Part shown: positions 1-8,399 of the stretch, one piece after another
How positions within the stretch are numbered: position 1 is the first letter of the stretch
Layout of the letters: every line of letters begins with the position of its first letter
Assembly (NCBI GenBank): GCA_021770755.1
Contig: JAETQI010000009.1
Span: forward strand, 1 to 64,000
Source: Lachnospiraceae bacterium
GTDB taxonomy: Bacteria; Bacillota; Clostridia; Lachnospirales; Lachnospiraceae
Direction of reading: 5' to 3'
DNA length: 64,000 nt
Notes under the pieces: model-generated
Told to the model about the DNA's origin: nothing
Seen by the model: the letters and a program-made list of their open reading frames with translations, nothing else
Database searches by the model: none
Made by a program: the position numbers and the translations under genes

Positions 1-96
1 GAACCGATTGTGTTCCACTGGAAATATAATCTTGATGACATTGATGTATCGGAAGAAATCATTGTTGATACTCTGCCTGTCAAAAAGTCGAGTTAA
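1..96 (+). CDS. C-terminal end of an unidentified protein (partial)
   Basis: The window opens inside a reading frame that runs for 31 codons to a TAA at 94-96. The residues are acidic with a short basic tail and match no family I recognise. The frame is the same as that of the SLOG-TIR reading frame that continues right after the stop. This end may therefore be the upstream part of the same gene, split by a nonsense mutation, or a separate gene whose end abuts a truncated one. The stretch is AT-rich like its neighbour. Confidence 0.4.
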   Translation, partial: EPIVFHWKYNLDDIDVSEEIIVDTLPVKKSS

Positions 97-1062
97 TTAA
101 AGGATGAAATACTAGTTGATAATGATTTTCAAATATATACAGGGTTTGGAGCAGGAGTTGGCAATTATATTTTGTCGGGTGTTTTGAAAAGTAGAAAGAA
201 AAATCCTTTGAATGTAGATGTTACAAATAGTGAAATACATATTAATAGTTTAATGGGTGTAGAAGATGGTTTAAAAGATGAAATCAGAAGAAGAATGATT
301 GGACAATGTAGCAGTATGATTGTTCTTTTTGGATATGGGGAAAATAGGGAAAAATCGGGAATTTTTCGAGAATATGATATTGCTCGTGAAAATGGAAATT
401 ATATTATTCCGATTAGGAACACTGGATTTGCGGCACAGATTATTTATGATGAATTGGAGGTGGGGAAACAACTACCTGAGGGCTTGGAATTTTTAAAGAC
501 CGAAGAGAATATAAAAGAGATGGTAGAAGGTATAGTTCATAATCTAAATGTCCATAGGAAAGAAAAAGAGGAAAAACTAAATGAACAGTTATTTTCAAGT
601 GTAGCAATGTATGGAATAGGAATATTTATAAGTTATCACTATGATAGTGATAATTGTATTGCGCGGGAAATAACAGAAATAATTAATACCGATAAAATAA
701 ACGTATTTTCTGTCGTGAGAGAAAATGAAAAGCAAAAAGACGATGAAATTATTAAAAATTGGGTTGATGAAGAGATCAAGAAAACTAGAATTACAATCTT
801 ATTAATAAGCGAAAAAACATTTGATAGGAAGTATGTTTCTTATGAATTGTCAAAAAGTTTATTAAATGGAAATACAGTAATTCCAATTTTGATAGATAGT
901 GAAGAAAATGCGTTTGACGAAGATAGTATAAATTTAGTTAATAAAAAATTAGATAAAGAGTTATCTGGTAGAAAGTTAAAGATAAGAAAATGGTTTCATG
1001 AAAATGGGAAAGAAAATATTTTACGATGGCTGAATGAGGCACTGGAAAAAGAGGAAAGTTAA
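97..1062 (+). pseudogene. SLOG-TIR fusion protein, Thoeris-like, apparently 5'-truncated
   Basis: The frame is open from the TAA at 94-96 to 1062. The first third has the marks of a SLOG nucleotide-binding domain: a GFGAGVGNYI glycine loop, then a MIGQ/IVLFGYG strand, then a REYDIARENGNYIIPI segment followed by NTGFAA. In ThsA of Thoeris, a SLOG domain senses a cyclic ADP-ribose signal. The last 150 residues look like the ThsB-type TIR fold: FISYHYDSD at its start, a WVDEEIKKTRITILLISEKT core, and YELSKSLLNGN. I see no convincing start: TTG at 172 has no ribosome site, and the first SLOG strand is missing. It is therefore probably the 3' part of a larger gene (a ThsA-like SIR2 domain would be expected upstream) inactivated by the stop. 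A working shorter protein cannot be excluded. Confidence 0.6.
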
Positions 1063-1211
1063 TGGATATGTGGCAACATTTTGGCAACAGAAAATCAGCA
1101 AGCCATAATAAATGATGTAATTGATGTAAAAAAGGGCGTGTATTTGTATAAAACTTAAACAAATACAGTTAAGAACAACGAAGAACACGCCGAGTTCGAA
1201 TAGTCGGAGTT

Positions 1212-1254
1212 AAGCCGCAAAGCCCGTAAACACTAGGGCTTTGCGGCTTTTTCT
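1212..1254 (+). terminator. Strong rho-independent terminator
   Basis: A perfect 14-bp stem (arms 1212-1225 and 1236-1249, AAGCCGCAAAGCCC) closes a 10-nt loop and is followed by TTTTTCTCTTTCT. It ends rightward transcription from the SLOG-TIR gene. The 150 bases between that gene and the stem hold no gene I can support. Confidence 0.85.
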
Positions 1255-1272
1255 CTTTCTCATTGCATTTTT

Positions 1273-1654
1273 CTATTCAACCTCTCTGTGGTAGATTGCG
1301 GTGTGCTGATTGCTTGTGTAATCGGCAATGCTGTGTGAAGCGGGTGTGTATGTCAGCACGCCCGTTAATTTATTGGCAACTTCAAGATTGCTGTTAGGGT
1401 ACAAATGCCCGTATGTTCCTAAAGTGGTCTGTATCTTCTCATGCCCTAGACGCTCTTTAATCAAAAGCGGGTTTTCTCCCATGCTGATTAAGAGGGAAGC
1501 GTGGGAATGTCGTAACGCATACCATTGGAGATAGTGATTCCGGCAGGTATACGCCCCTGTTTTTCTGTCGCAAAAAGCCCATTTTAAATTTTGCGATGTC
1601 GCAGGGATGCGGAGTACCTTTTGCGACACGGATTTGTACGGAAGGGAGGTCTGT
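1273..1654 (-). pseudogene. Tyrosine recombinase (integrase) C-terminal fragment
   Basis: About 125 residues of a phage/ICE-type integrase catalytic domain remain. They include the ALRHSHASLL box (catalytic Arg with His), LGHEKIQTTLGTYGHLYP with the second conserved His, and the nucleophilic Tyr in GTYGHLYP. The N-terminal arm-binding domain, core-binding domain and first catalytic Arg are absent. The reading frame stays open up to the edge of the ISL3-type element at 1655, so the IS insertion or an associated deletion removed the front of the gene. It marks this zone as the remains of an integrated element. It is not expected to be active. Confidence 0.75.
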
Positions 1655-2858
1655 GGTTCTTCCGCGAAAATCCGTACACCCCCTTTTTTAAGGCACCCGA
1701 TACATTAATTTTGCGGAGAGAAGTTTTATGCCGCAACGGCCATACATGGATCTTTTCATCATTTTTATTTTGTTGTTTGTTCCTCCCACAAATCCGCTGC
1801 TTATTGGGCTGGCAACTGCATTCTCCGCAGCCTCAGGGTCTTTTTCAAGCCCCCTGGCGAATGACGCAAGTTCCTTTGCCGAAGACTGTTTGTACCTATC
1901 AATAAACAAATAGAGAAGCGGCATGTCTCTTTTGTCAAAGATTTCCCGGAACTGACGGATACATAGCTCAATCTCCTGCAGTACCGGATATCTCTCCCAT
2001 AGCTGGCTGTAATGCCATGGGGGAAGTTCAATGTCCATTCAAAGGTGGTTGAAAATGCCTTTCCGCGTGATGTAGTCCGGTTTGGGCTTCCTGCCTTTAG
2101 CTGTGGCTTTCACGCCCTCCGGACAGGCATTGCTGTATTTGGCTATTTCAAGCCCATACGCACGAGCCGCGGAACAGATATACTGCCTCGCGTTTGAGAC
2201 CGTGCCGGTATACCCCATCCCTTCAGGCTGCCTGGCAATTGCTGCCTGTGTCAGCCCATTCCGAACTGCATTGACAATAAAGTCCCGAAACGCATCCAGG
2301 ATCTCATGTTTATTGCTTCTGCAAAGATTATAGGGATTCCCCTTCCAGATACTTTTTCACCGTATTGCGGTTCCTGCCGGTAATCCGTGCAATTTTATGT
2401 ATGGAAACGCCCTTTTGGTGCAGTTCCAGGATCATGTGGATAAGTTCCAGCCTTTACAACAGGGATTTTTTTACCTGTTTCAGGCACCTGGCTGGATCCA
2501 GGTTCAGCCTGGACATCGTCTGCCATGTCCGGTTTAAAGGGAGGTTCGGAATGTCCGCCTGCCTAAAATGGGAAGATCCTGCACTTTTCTTTCATATGTA
2601 CCATGTTTATGGGTGGATTCAGTTCCGCACTTTGGACATTTGCAGCTTTTTGTATAGGAATACATTTTAAATGACTTCTCCGAGTCATCTTGGTCTACTG
2701 CTGCAATTTGGAGTGTATCAGGATAGAATTTCTGCATGTTTAGGTGTTTGCCTAATTGTCTCATAACAACGAACCGTTCTCTTGTTGATAATATAGAAAA
2801 TTATATAGCATTTCATAATAACTTTAAAGAGGGCGGAACGGATTTTCGCGGAAGAATC
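1655..2858 (-). mobile_element. ISL3-family insertion sequence, degenerate inside
   Basis: Terminal inverted repeats bound the element: 1655-1675 (GGTTCTTCCGCGAAAATCCGT) and 2838-2858, matching in 20 of 21 positions. They enclose about 1.2 kb with recognisable ISL3 transposase pieces on the minus strand. The start GGTTCTTCCG is typical of ISL3 ends. I could not find the expected 8-bp target duplication: the 8 bases left and right differ. This suggests a rearrangement after insertion or recombination between copies. Confidence 0.75.
1688..2764 (-). pseudogene. ISL3 transposase remnant with internal loss and frameshifts
   Basis: Read from 2764 downward. A zinc-finger N-terminus with CPKCG and a KVQDLPILGRR motif is intact to 2534. 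The frame then breaks. A helix-turn-helix region (IHKIARITGRNRNTVKKYL) follows in another frame around 2440-2340. The final 116 residues (2038-1688) carry the well-conserved ISL3 C-terminus with GGTNNKIKMMKR and YGRCGIKLL. The central DDE core that should lie between is largely absent: the remnant spans 1.08 kb, whereas full ISL3 transposases need about 1.2-1.6 kb. It cannot be functional, although the intact ends could be mobilised by a related transposase elsewhere. Confidence 0.75.
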
Positions 2859-2865
2859 CTGTATT

Positions 2866-3000
2866 TCATATTATTTTAAACATTTTCGTAATTCCCCAAA
2901 TGAGATATAGAGCAATCTTACGGACACCGCCTATCCTGTCGGCAGAGGTTCTTTCTAATGTTTGGATCATTTGTTGGATGTACTCTCTAAAGTATGGCAA
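2866..3000 (-). other. Short reading-frame remnant between the IS and the DUF3795 gene
   Basis: On the minus strand 44 codons run from a TTG at 3000 to a TGA at 2866-2868, ending almost at the IS border. The translation is mixed hydrophobic and basic, with a closing LYLIWGITKMFK. No family is recognised and no ribosome site lies in front of the TTG. It is probably a fragment of a gene cut by the IS. Confidence 0.25.
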
Positions 3001-3001
3001 A

Positions 3002-3544
3002 TTACTTTTTCTTGCGTAGTTTTACAACAATATTTTTGTTTGTAGCAGCTTCCTGGAGTAAATTGGCGGCATAAGCGGCTTTCTCTTTTAATGAAAGATT
3101 TAGCGTATTTTTATCCAGTTCATTAACGATATTTTCCAACTCGTCCAATTCCAATAAATTGACTGCAACACAAAATAGAGTTTTCTTTCGTCCGTCATTA
3201 TAAGTATTCAGAAGATGATTTAACAAGACTTTCTTTCTCTGTTGTTCTGCGGAATAAAGCGCTATTCCCAGTCCTCTGAATTTTTCCATATCCTGTTTCT
3301 GATGCTGGTGTGTGATAAAAGAATCAAATTCGTCTATATTCTCATATCTTTCACATGGATAACTTTTACACTGGAAACAATATTCTACATTTCCATGCTG
3401 GAAACTGCATTTTGCTATGGAACAGGATTGGTTTCCCTCCCCTCCGCCACAACCGGGACAGTATTGATTAAGGTTCATAGGGCATAAGCCGCAATTTAAT
3501 CCACATAGGGAAAATATCAAATTTTCTCTCTTGAAATTTTTCAT
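3002..3544 (-). CDS. DUF3795 cysteine-rich protein
   Basis: This is a protein of about 180 residues. The N-terminal half has the DUF3795 cysteine pattern: CGLNCGLCP, then CPGCGGG, then CSIAKC and CFQCKSYPC. These probably bind zinc or a metal cluster. The rest is helical and lysine-rich. The chemical role of the family is not known. The start at 3544 is preferred over a TTG at 3571 because AGAGGA sits 7 nt upstream. A 46-codon gene ends 23 nt upstream on the same strand, so the two may be co-transcribed. The gene is AT-rich, like the rest of this accessory zone. Confidence 0.75.
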   Translation of the reverse strand: MKNFKRENLIFSLCGLNCGLCPMNLNQYCPGCGGGEGNQSCSIAKCSFQHGNVEYCFQCKSYPCERYENIDEFDSFITHQHQKQDMEKFRGLGIALYSAEQQRKKVLLNHLLNTYNDGRKKTLFCVAVNLLELDELENIVNELDKNTLNLSLKEKAAYAANLLQEAATNKNIVVKLRKKK

Positions 3545-3567
3545 AGGAAATCCTCTTATGGCAAGTG

Positions 3568-3708
3568 TCAAAGATATACTTCTGGCGTCTTTTTTACAAT
3601 CTTGCTGTCATTAAGAATATTTTGTTTAACAGCGGCTAAATCTTTTGAGAGTACCGCGATCGCTCGTTGGTGTTCTTTCTCTGACGAGAAGCGTTCCGTG
3701 TTATTCAA
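3568..3708 (-). CDS. Small hypothetical protein, 46 aa
   Basis: A TTG start at 3708 has AGGAGA 6 nt upstream and opens 46 codons ending at 3568. The product is polar, predicted helical, and rich in Lys, Glu and Ser, with no membrane segment. I do not recognise a family. Its stop lies 23 nt before the DUF3795 start, which suggests a two-gene transcript. Support comes only from the ribosome site and the spacing. Confidence 0.4.
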   Translation of the reverse strand: MNNTERFSSEKEHQRAIAVLSKDLAAVKQNILNDSKIVKKTPEVYL

Positions 3709-3752
3709 AAGGTTCTCCTGTAAATACCATAGTTATGTGCTCTTTCTGAAAA

Positions 3753-4259
3753 TTAGAGTGAATGTTTTGAAATGATCATGTTGCATCTGCTCCACAACTC
3801 ATTTTTATATGAAAATACATCTTTGTCAATCTTTCTTTCAACAAAACCGACTTTTTCATAGCATTGTTTTGCTAGAGCGTTTTCATTGAAAACATTCAGT
3901 TGAACCGCTGTTGCGCCGGTTCTCTGAAAAGCGTATTGCAGAGCCAGATTCAGCATTTCTGTTCCGTAACCTTTTCCACGTTTTGTTTTATCAACGACAA
4001 CAAATTTAAGAAAACCGATATTGTCTGCTGTATTGACAGAATAACAGAAGAAGCCGACTGCCTGTCCGTTACTTTCCGTTGCTACATAAGCACTTTCCGT
4101 CCAGTCCATTGCATTTTTCTCTAATAAATTGTGGAATGATTTTCGTGTTAAGGGGTATGGTAAAAGATCTGCACACCAAAAAGCATGAGTTCTTTCGTTA
4201 TCAATCCATTTTGAGATATATTCGTAATCTTTGTCTGGTATATATGGTCGGATTCTCAT
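3753..4259 (-). CDS. GNAT family N-acetyltransferase
   Basis: 168 residues with the GNAT fold: an N-terminal substrate part containing DKDYEYISKWIDNE, the acetyl-CoA strand FLKFVVVDKTKRGKGYG (the RGKGYG loop is motif A), and the C-terminal LNVFNENALAKQCYEKVGF segment. It resembles RimJ/RimL-like enzymes that acetylate amines on small molecules or protein N-termini. The substrate cannot be told from sequence. A second GNAT gene lies 38 nt upstream on the same strand; the two are divergent in sequence and are not a fresh duplication. Confidence 0.85.
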   Translation of the reverse strand: MRIRPYIPDKDYEYISKWIDNERTHAFWCADLLPYPLTRKSFHNLLEKNAMDWTESAYVATESNGQAVGFFCYSVNTADNIGFLKFVVVDKTKRGKGYGTEMLNLALQYAFQRTGATAVQLNVFNENALAKQCYEKVGFVERKIDKDVFSYKNELWSRCNMIISKHSL

Positions 4260-4297
4260 AAATGGAATGTCCTTTCTCCAATTTATTTATAAATTTG

Positions 4298-4771
4298 TTA
4301 TAGGTGGTACACCATGATGTATTCTTCTTCATTCTCCCTTACAATTTCAAAACCAATCTTCAAATACATCTTTGCCGCATAATTGGCTTTTTGAACAGAG
4401 AGAGAAACCTGGTTGTACCCATGTGATTTAAGCAGAGAAAGTATTTCTTTCATCATAGCTGTTCCAATACCAAAGCCCCGGTATTCTTTATAAAGAGAGA
4501 TTGCCAAAGAGGGCGTTTTATCATCTATATGTCCGTAATCGTTCATAATGCGAACCCATACAGCGCCGACAACCTTACCGTCAACCTCTGCAACGAATCC
4601 CAAATCATCTTTGGACTCCCCGAAATGCTCAACATAAACCTGCAATTCGGGAGAGGTAATGATGGTTTTGGGTGGAGGTTCGATACCCTCTGGAATAAAG
4701 ATTGCCTCATATAGAAAATTATCCAGTAACGGGTATTCCTGTTTTCGTATTTTTCGTGTTGTTACGTCCAT
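4298..4771 (-). CDS. GNAT family N-acetyltransferase
   Basis: 157 residues. The acetyl-CoA binding segment is SLAISLYKEYRGFGIGTAMM, followed by a helix and the conserved LSVQKANYAAKMYLKIGF tail typical of amino-group acetyltransferases. An N-terminal GIEPPP stretch is common in a Firmicute GNAT subgroup with no assigned substrate. It is the first gene of the pair with the next GNAT; AGAGGT stands upstream of the start at 4771. Confidence 0.85.
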   Translation of the reverse strand: MDVTTRKIRKQEYPLLDNFLYEAIFIPEGIEPPPKTIITSPELQVYVEHFGESKDDLGFVAEVDGKVVGAVWVRIMNDYGHIDDKTPSLAISLYKEYRGFGIGTAMMKEILSLLKSHGYNQVSLSVQKANYAAKMYLKIGFEIVRENEEEYIMVYHL

Positions 4772-4822
4772 AGCTTACCTCTCCATTCTGTATTCTCCAT
4801 ATATTTTAGCATAATTCAGACA

Positions 4823-5061
4823 ATGCAGCAGCAAAAACTTATCAGAAATGCTAAATTAAATAAAAATGAACTATTTGTAACTGCCGGGGAGACGCGCAGG
4901 AGTTGGGCGGGACGAGAGATTGAGGAATTGGAAGAAAAAGGTTGGCAGCGGGATATTTGATTATGGTGATCGGGATCGGAATGGTTGCTGTATCGTTTGT
5001 AATTGCTTTTTTGCAGTCGTGCAGGATCAGGAAAATTGAAGGGTATTCGGCAACGCTTTGA
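4823..5061 (+). other. Two weak small reading frames in an intergenic stretch
   Basis: 4823-4960 encodes 45 charged residues ending GWQRDI. 4963-5061 encodes 32 residues with one likely membrane helix (IGMVAVSFVIAFL) followed by basic residues. Neither has a good ribosome site. The first has the look of the end of a larger gene. The two together could be a frameshifted relic; I would not call either a gene. The region 5062-5182 shows nothing further. Confidence 0.2.
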
Positions 5062-5182
5062 GAGAGCATTTTGTTTTTTATGATTCATAACACCACCTGC
5101 GTTTTTCTGATATTATACTACGGTTTGCCTGTAACTTCAAACAGATCATGCTGCCCTCTGTGACAAAACGATCGATTTTTGG

Positions 5183-5212
5183 TTGCCATTTTCAGAAGAA
5201 CTGCTATATAAT
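5183..5212 (+). promoter_or_regulatory. Sigma-A-type promoter for the MATE gene
   Basis: TTGCCA (5183-5188) and TATAAT (5207-5212) are separated by 18 nt, about 110 nt upstream of the exporter start. A possible 26-codon leader frame (TTG near 5240, stop at 5312) lies between, too short to judge. Confidence 0.6.
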
Positions 5213-5324
5213 AGTAAAAATACAGAGGAAATCAGGATTGTTGCATTTGGGTGGCGGAGAAGAACTGGTAAAGGGAATTACGGTCTGCTATGATCTGCTG
5301 CCGCGGGAGGTTTGGGAATAGATC

Positions 5325-6695
5325 ATGGGTAGGGCAAGTTTATCTAAGGATTTTACGAAAGGGAACATTGTGTGGCAGCTTCTGATGTTCACGCTGCCTT
5401 TTATGGCGTCCAATGCGCTGCAGGTGCTCTACAGTACTATTGACATGGTGATCGTGGGAAAATATGTGGGAACGCCGGGACTGTCCGCTGTCTCTCAGAG
5501 CAGTCAGATCCTCAGTTTTGCCACTATGGTGTGCCTTGGCTTCTCCAATGCGGGACAGGTATTGATATCACAGGCGCTGGGGGCGGGAAAACGAAAGGAG
5601 ATCAACGAGATCATAGGCACGCTGTTTGGTCTGATCCTGGGCATGGGTCTGCTGCTGTCCTGTGTCATTTTACTGGCGCGGCCGTGGATCATGAGTGTCA
5701 TGAACATTCCTGCGGAGTCATGGGACATGGCGGCGGATTATATGATCATATGCGGCGGCGGGCTGGTCTTTACGGCGGGTTACAATATGGTGTCGGCGGC
5801 GCTGCGGGGAATGGGGGATTCCAGGCGGCCTTTTCTGTTCATCGGCATCGCGTCCGCTGTGAATCTGATCCTCGATATCCTGTTTACAGGGATAATGGGC
5901 TTTGGGGTTGCGGGGGCGGCATGGGCGACGATCATCGGGCAGGCGGTGTCGTTTCTGTTCTCGATCTATTATCTCTACCGCAACAGGGATGGCTTTGGGT
6001 TTGATTTTAAGCGCAAGAGCTTTATACCCCGCAAGAAATACGGAAAGATGATCGCGGAACTGGGCACGCCCATGGCGGTCCAGTCCGGGTGCATCAATCT
6101 TTCCATGCTGTTTGTCAACGCCATGGTCAACAATGTCGGGGTGGTGGCATCTGCGACCTTTGGCGTGGGCGTCCGGATCGACGATATTGTCAATAAGATC
6201 TCGCAGGGGCTGCAGTTTGCCGCCATGCCCATGATCAGTCAGAACATCGCGGCGGGAGAGCGGCGCAGGGCCAGGCAGGTCGTGTGGTTTGTCTGGTTGT
6301 TTGCCTTTGTGCTGATGGTGCTTTTTATGACTGTGTATTTCGTGTCTGGCAGGCAGTTGTTCATGCTGTTTTCGGATGATACGAAGGTGCATGATATGTC
6401 CGCTACGTTCATCAGGGCGATCCTGTGGATGTTTCCGGCGATGTCGGTCATGCGCGGCAGCAACGCTTTTATCCAGGGGATCGGCAATGCGAAGCTCAGC
6501 ATGGTGCTTGCCCTTCTGGATGGCGTGGTGCTTCGGATCGGTCTGAGCTGGCTCTTTGGCATTGTGCTGGACTGGGGCTTTTACGGGTTTGTGCTGGGGT
6601 ATGGGCTTGCGCCATATGGCTGTGCCGTGCCGGGGATGATCTATTTTCTGTCAGGAGTCTGGCAGCGCAGGAGGGTGCTGGCGGAGGATATATAG
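5325..6695 (+). CDS. MATE family multidrug/Na+ antiporter
   Basis: 456 residues with 12 predicted membrane helices in two six-helix halves, the standard MATE size. The N-terminal half has the family pattern NIVWQLLMFTLPFMASNALQ and STIDMVIVGKYVG. The second half starts with the matching GTPMAVQSGCINL. It should export cationic drugs or metabolites using an ion gradient, but the substrate cannot be read from sequence. A GGGAGG lies about 15 nt before ATG 5325, with its own promoter upstream. The GC content jumps here, marking the return to core-type DNA. Confidence 0.9.
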   Translation: MGRASLSKDFTKGNIVWQLLMFTLPFMASNALQVLYSTIDMVIVGKYVGTPGLSAVSQSSQILSFATMVCLGFSNAGQVLISQALGAGKRKEINEIIGTLFGLILGMGLLLSCVILLARPWIMSVMNIPAESWDMAADYMIICGGGLVFTAGYNMVSAALRGMGDSRRPFLFIGIASAVNLILDILFTGIMGFGVAGAAWATIIGQAVSFLFSIYYLYRNRDGFGFDFKRKSFIPRKKYGKMIAELGTPMAVQSGCINLSMLFVNAMVNNVGVVASATFGVGVRIDDIVNKISQGLQFAAMPMISQNIAAGERRRARQVVWFVWLFAFVLMVLFMTVYFVSGRQLFMLFSDDTKVHDMSATFIRAILWMFPAMSVMRGSNAFIQGIGNAKLSMVLALLDGVVLRIGLSWLFGIVLDWGFYGFVLGYGLAPYGCAVPGMIYFLSGVWQRRRVLAEDI

Positions 6696-6777
6696 TTTTT
6701 GATAGACTAAGCTGCAAAAATCCGGTATACTCTATATAATGGAAGGCAATGGATTTATGGAAAGCGAGGTATGAAGT

Positions 6778-8139
6778 ATGCGTTACGATGTGATCATAAT
6801 AGGGGCAGGACCAGGGGGGATCTTCTCGGCGTATGAGATGATCCAGAGGAAGAGCGATCTGAAGATCGCGGTCTTTGAGGCAGGGCATGCGCTTGACAGG
6901 CGGCACTGCCCGATCGACGGCGACAAGGTGAAAAGCTGTATCAAGTGCAAGAGCTGTTCGATCATGAGCGGATTTGGCGGCGCGGGCGCTTTTTCGGACG
7001 GCAAGTACAATATCACAAATGATTTTGGCGGGACACTCTATGAATATATCGGCAAGGCTAAGGCGATCGGGCTGATGGAGTATGTGGATGAGATCAATAT
7101 GAAATACGGCGGGGAGGGCACGCGGATGTACTCGACAGCGGGCACGCATCTCAAAAAGCTCTGCCTGCAGAACAAGCTGAATCTCCTGGATGCGTCTGTG
7201 CGTCATCTGGGAACGGATATTAACTATATCGTGCTGGAAAATCTCTATGCGGAGATGAAGGACAAGGTACACTTTTTCTTTGATACGCCTGTCACGGATG
7301 TGGAGGTAACAGGCGGGGGATACTGCGTACACTGCGGGGAGGACAGCTATGGATGTGACAAGTGTGTCATCTCTGTCGGCAGGAGCGGGAGCAAATGGAT
7401 GGAGAGTATCTGTGCCAAGCTTGCGATCCCTACGAAGTCAAACCGTGTGGATATCGGTGTGCGCGTCGAGCTGCCGGCAGTGATCTTCTCGCATCTGACG
7501 GACGAGCTGTATGAGAGCAAGATCGTGTACCGGACCGAGAAGTTCGAGGACAGGGTGCGGACATTCTGCATGAATCCCAAGGGGATCGTGGTGAACGAGA
7601 ACACGAACGGCATTGTCACTGTCAACGGACACAGCTACGAGGGTGCGGACAAACAGACGGAAAATACGAATTTCGCGCTCCTGGTCGCAAAGCATTTCTC
7701 GGAGCCGTTCAAGGACAGCAACGGATACGGAGAGAGCATCGCCAGGCTCTCGAACATGCTGGGCGGGGGCGTGATCGTGCAGCGGTTCGGCGATCTGGTG
7801 CGCGGCAGGCGCAGCAACACGAAGCGCATCGAGGAAGGGCTCGTCACGCCGACGCTCGCGGCGACGCCCGGCGACTTAAGTCTCGTGCTGCCCAAGCGGA
7901 TCCTTGACGGCATCATCGAGATGATCTACGCACTGGACAAGATCGCGCCCGGGACGGCAAACGACGATACGCTGCTGTACGGTGTGGAGGTCAAGTTCTA
8001 CAATATGGAGGTCGATATCGACGAGAACCTTGAGACCAGATACAAGGGGCTCTATGTGATCGGCGACGGAAGCGGCGTGACGCATTCCCTGTCCCACGCA
8101 TCGGCGAGCGGCGTGTATGTCGCGCGGCAGATCTGCTAG
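6778..8139 (+). CDS. FAD-dependent dehydrogenase of the COG2509 type
   Basis: 453 residues. The N-terminus is a classic FAD Rossmann fold, DVIIIGAGPGGIFSAYE. It is followed by a cysteine-rich insertion (CPIDGDKVKSCIKCKSCSIM) and GFGGAGAFSDGKYN, both typical of this group of uncharacterised flavoproteins. The C-terminus has the second FAD contact GLYVIGDGSGVTHSLSHASASG. Relatives occur widely in anaerobes. The substrate is unknown, and the CxxCxxC part could hold a metal. It has its own ribosome site, lies 82 nt after the MATE gene, and ends at a terminator. Confidence 0.85.
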   Translation: MRYDVIIIGAGPGGIFSAYEMIQRKSDLKIAVFEAGHALDRRHCPIDGDKVKSCIKCKSCSIMSGFGGAGAFSDGKYNITNDFGGTLYEYIGKAKAIGLMEYVDEINMKYGGEGTRMYSTAGTHLKKLCLQNKLNLLDASVRHLGTDINYIVLENLYAEMKDKVHFFFDTPVTDVEVTGGGYCVHCGEDSYGCDKCVISVGRSGSKWMESICAKLAIPTKSNRVDIGVRVELPAVIFSHLTDELYESKIVYRTEKFEDRVRTFCMNPKGIVVNENTNGIVTVNGHSYEGADKQTENTNFALLVAKHFSEPFKDSNGYGESIARLSNMLGGGVIVQRFGDLVRGRRSNTKRIEEGLVTPTLAATPGDLSLVLPKRILDGIIEMIYALDKIAPGTANDDTLLYGVEVKFYNMEVDIDENLETRYKGLYVIGDGSGVTHSLSHASASGVYVARQIC

Positions 8140-8153
8140 GAAAAAGCAAAAAG

Positions 8154-8187
8154 GGCACTTAGGAGAGATCTTAGGTGTCTTTTTTTA
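8154..8187 (+). terminator. Rho-independent terminator
   Basis: A 10-bp stem with some G-U pairs (8154-8163 with 8170-8179), a 6-nt loop and an 8-T tract follows the flavoprotein stop by 14 nt. Confidence 0.75.
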
Positions 8188-8241
8188 TGCGCAGACCCGT
8201 GCAGAGGAAAAATGTCAGCATGTGCCGGCTGATATACTTTA

Positions 8242-8285
8242 ATACAACAACATACCTTGACAGGCGAGGTATGTTGTTGTATAGT
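8242..8285 (+). promoter_or_regulatory. Promoter overlapped by a perfect palindrome, likely PadR operator
   Basis: A perfect 16-bp inverted repeat (8242-8257 and 8267-8282; arm TACAACAACATACCT plus flank) has a 9-nt centre. The -35 TTGACA (8257-8262) lies at its centre and the -10 TATAGT (8280-8285) at its right edge, with a 17-nt spacer. A dimer bound here would block RNA polymerase. The next gene is a PadR regulator, a family that usually represses its own operon at ATGT/ACAT palindromes, so autorepression is the simplest reading. Confidence 0.75.
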
Positions 8286-8399
8286 GTATGCTAAAGGAAG
8301 CGGCGGACCGGACTTCTGGCTGGCTGGAAGGACACAAGGCAGATGACGGTTCCGGGAGTCCTGTCGGGGAGACTATCAAATGGAAAGGAGGGGGATCCT

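Noticed and set aside
1185-1205. GAGTTCGAAT near the integrase fragment resembles a tRNA T-loop, a possible attachment site
   Set aside because: No acceptor or anticodon stem can be built around it and no second copy was seen within the window.
1647-2866. A possible 8-bp target duplication around the ISL3 element
   Set aside because: The flanking octamers (AGGTCTGT left, CTGTATTT right) do not match.
5718-6392. A 224-codon minus-strand frame opposite the first MATE gene
   Set aside because: The His/Arg-rich translation is typical of an antisense shadow of a membrane protein gene.
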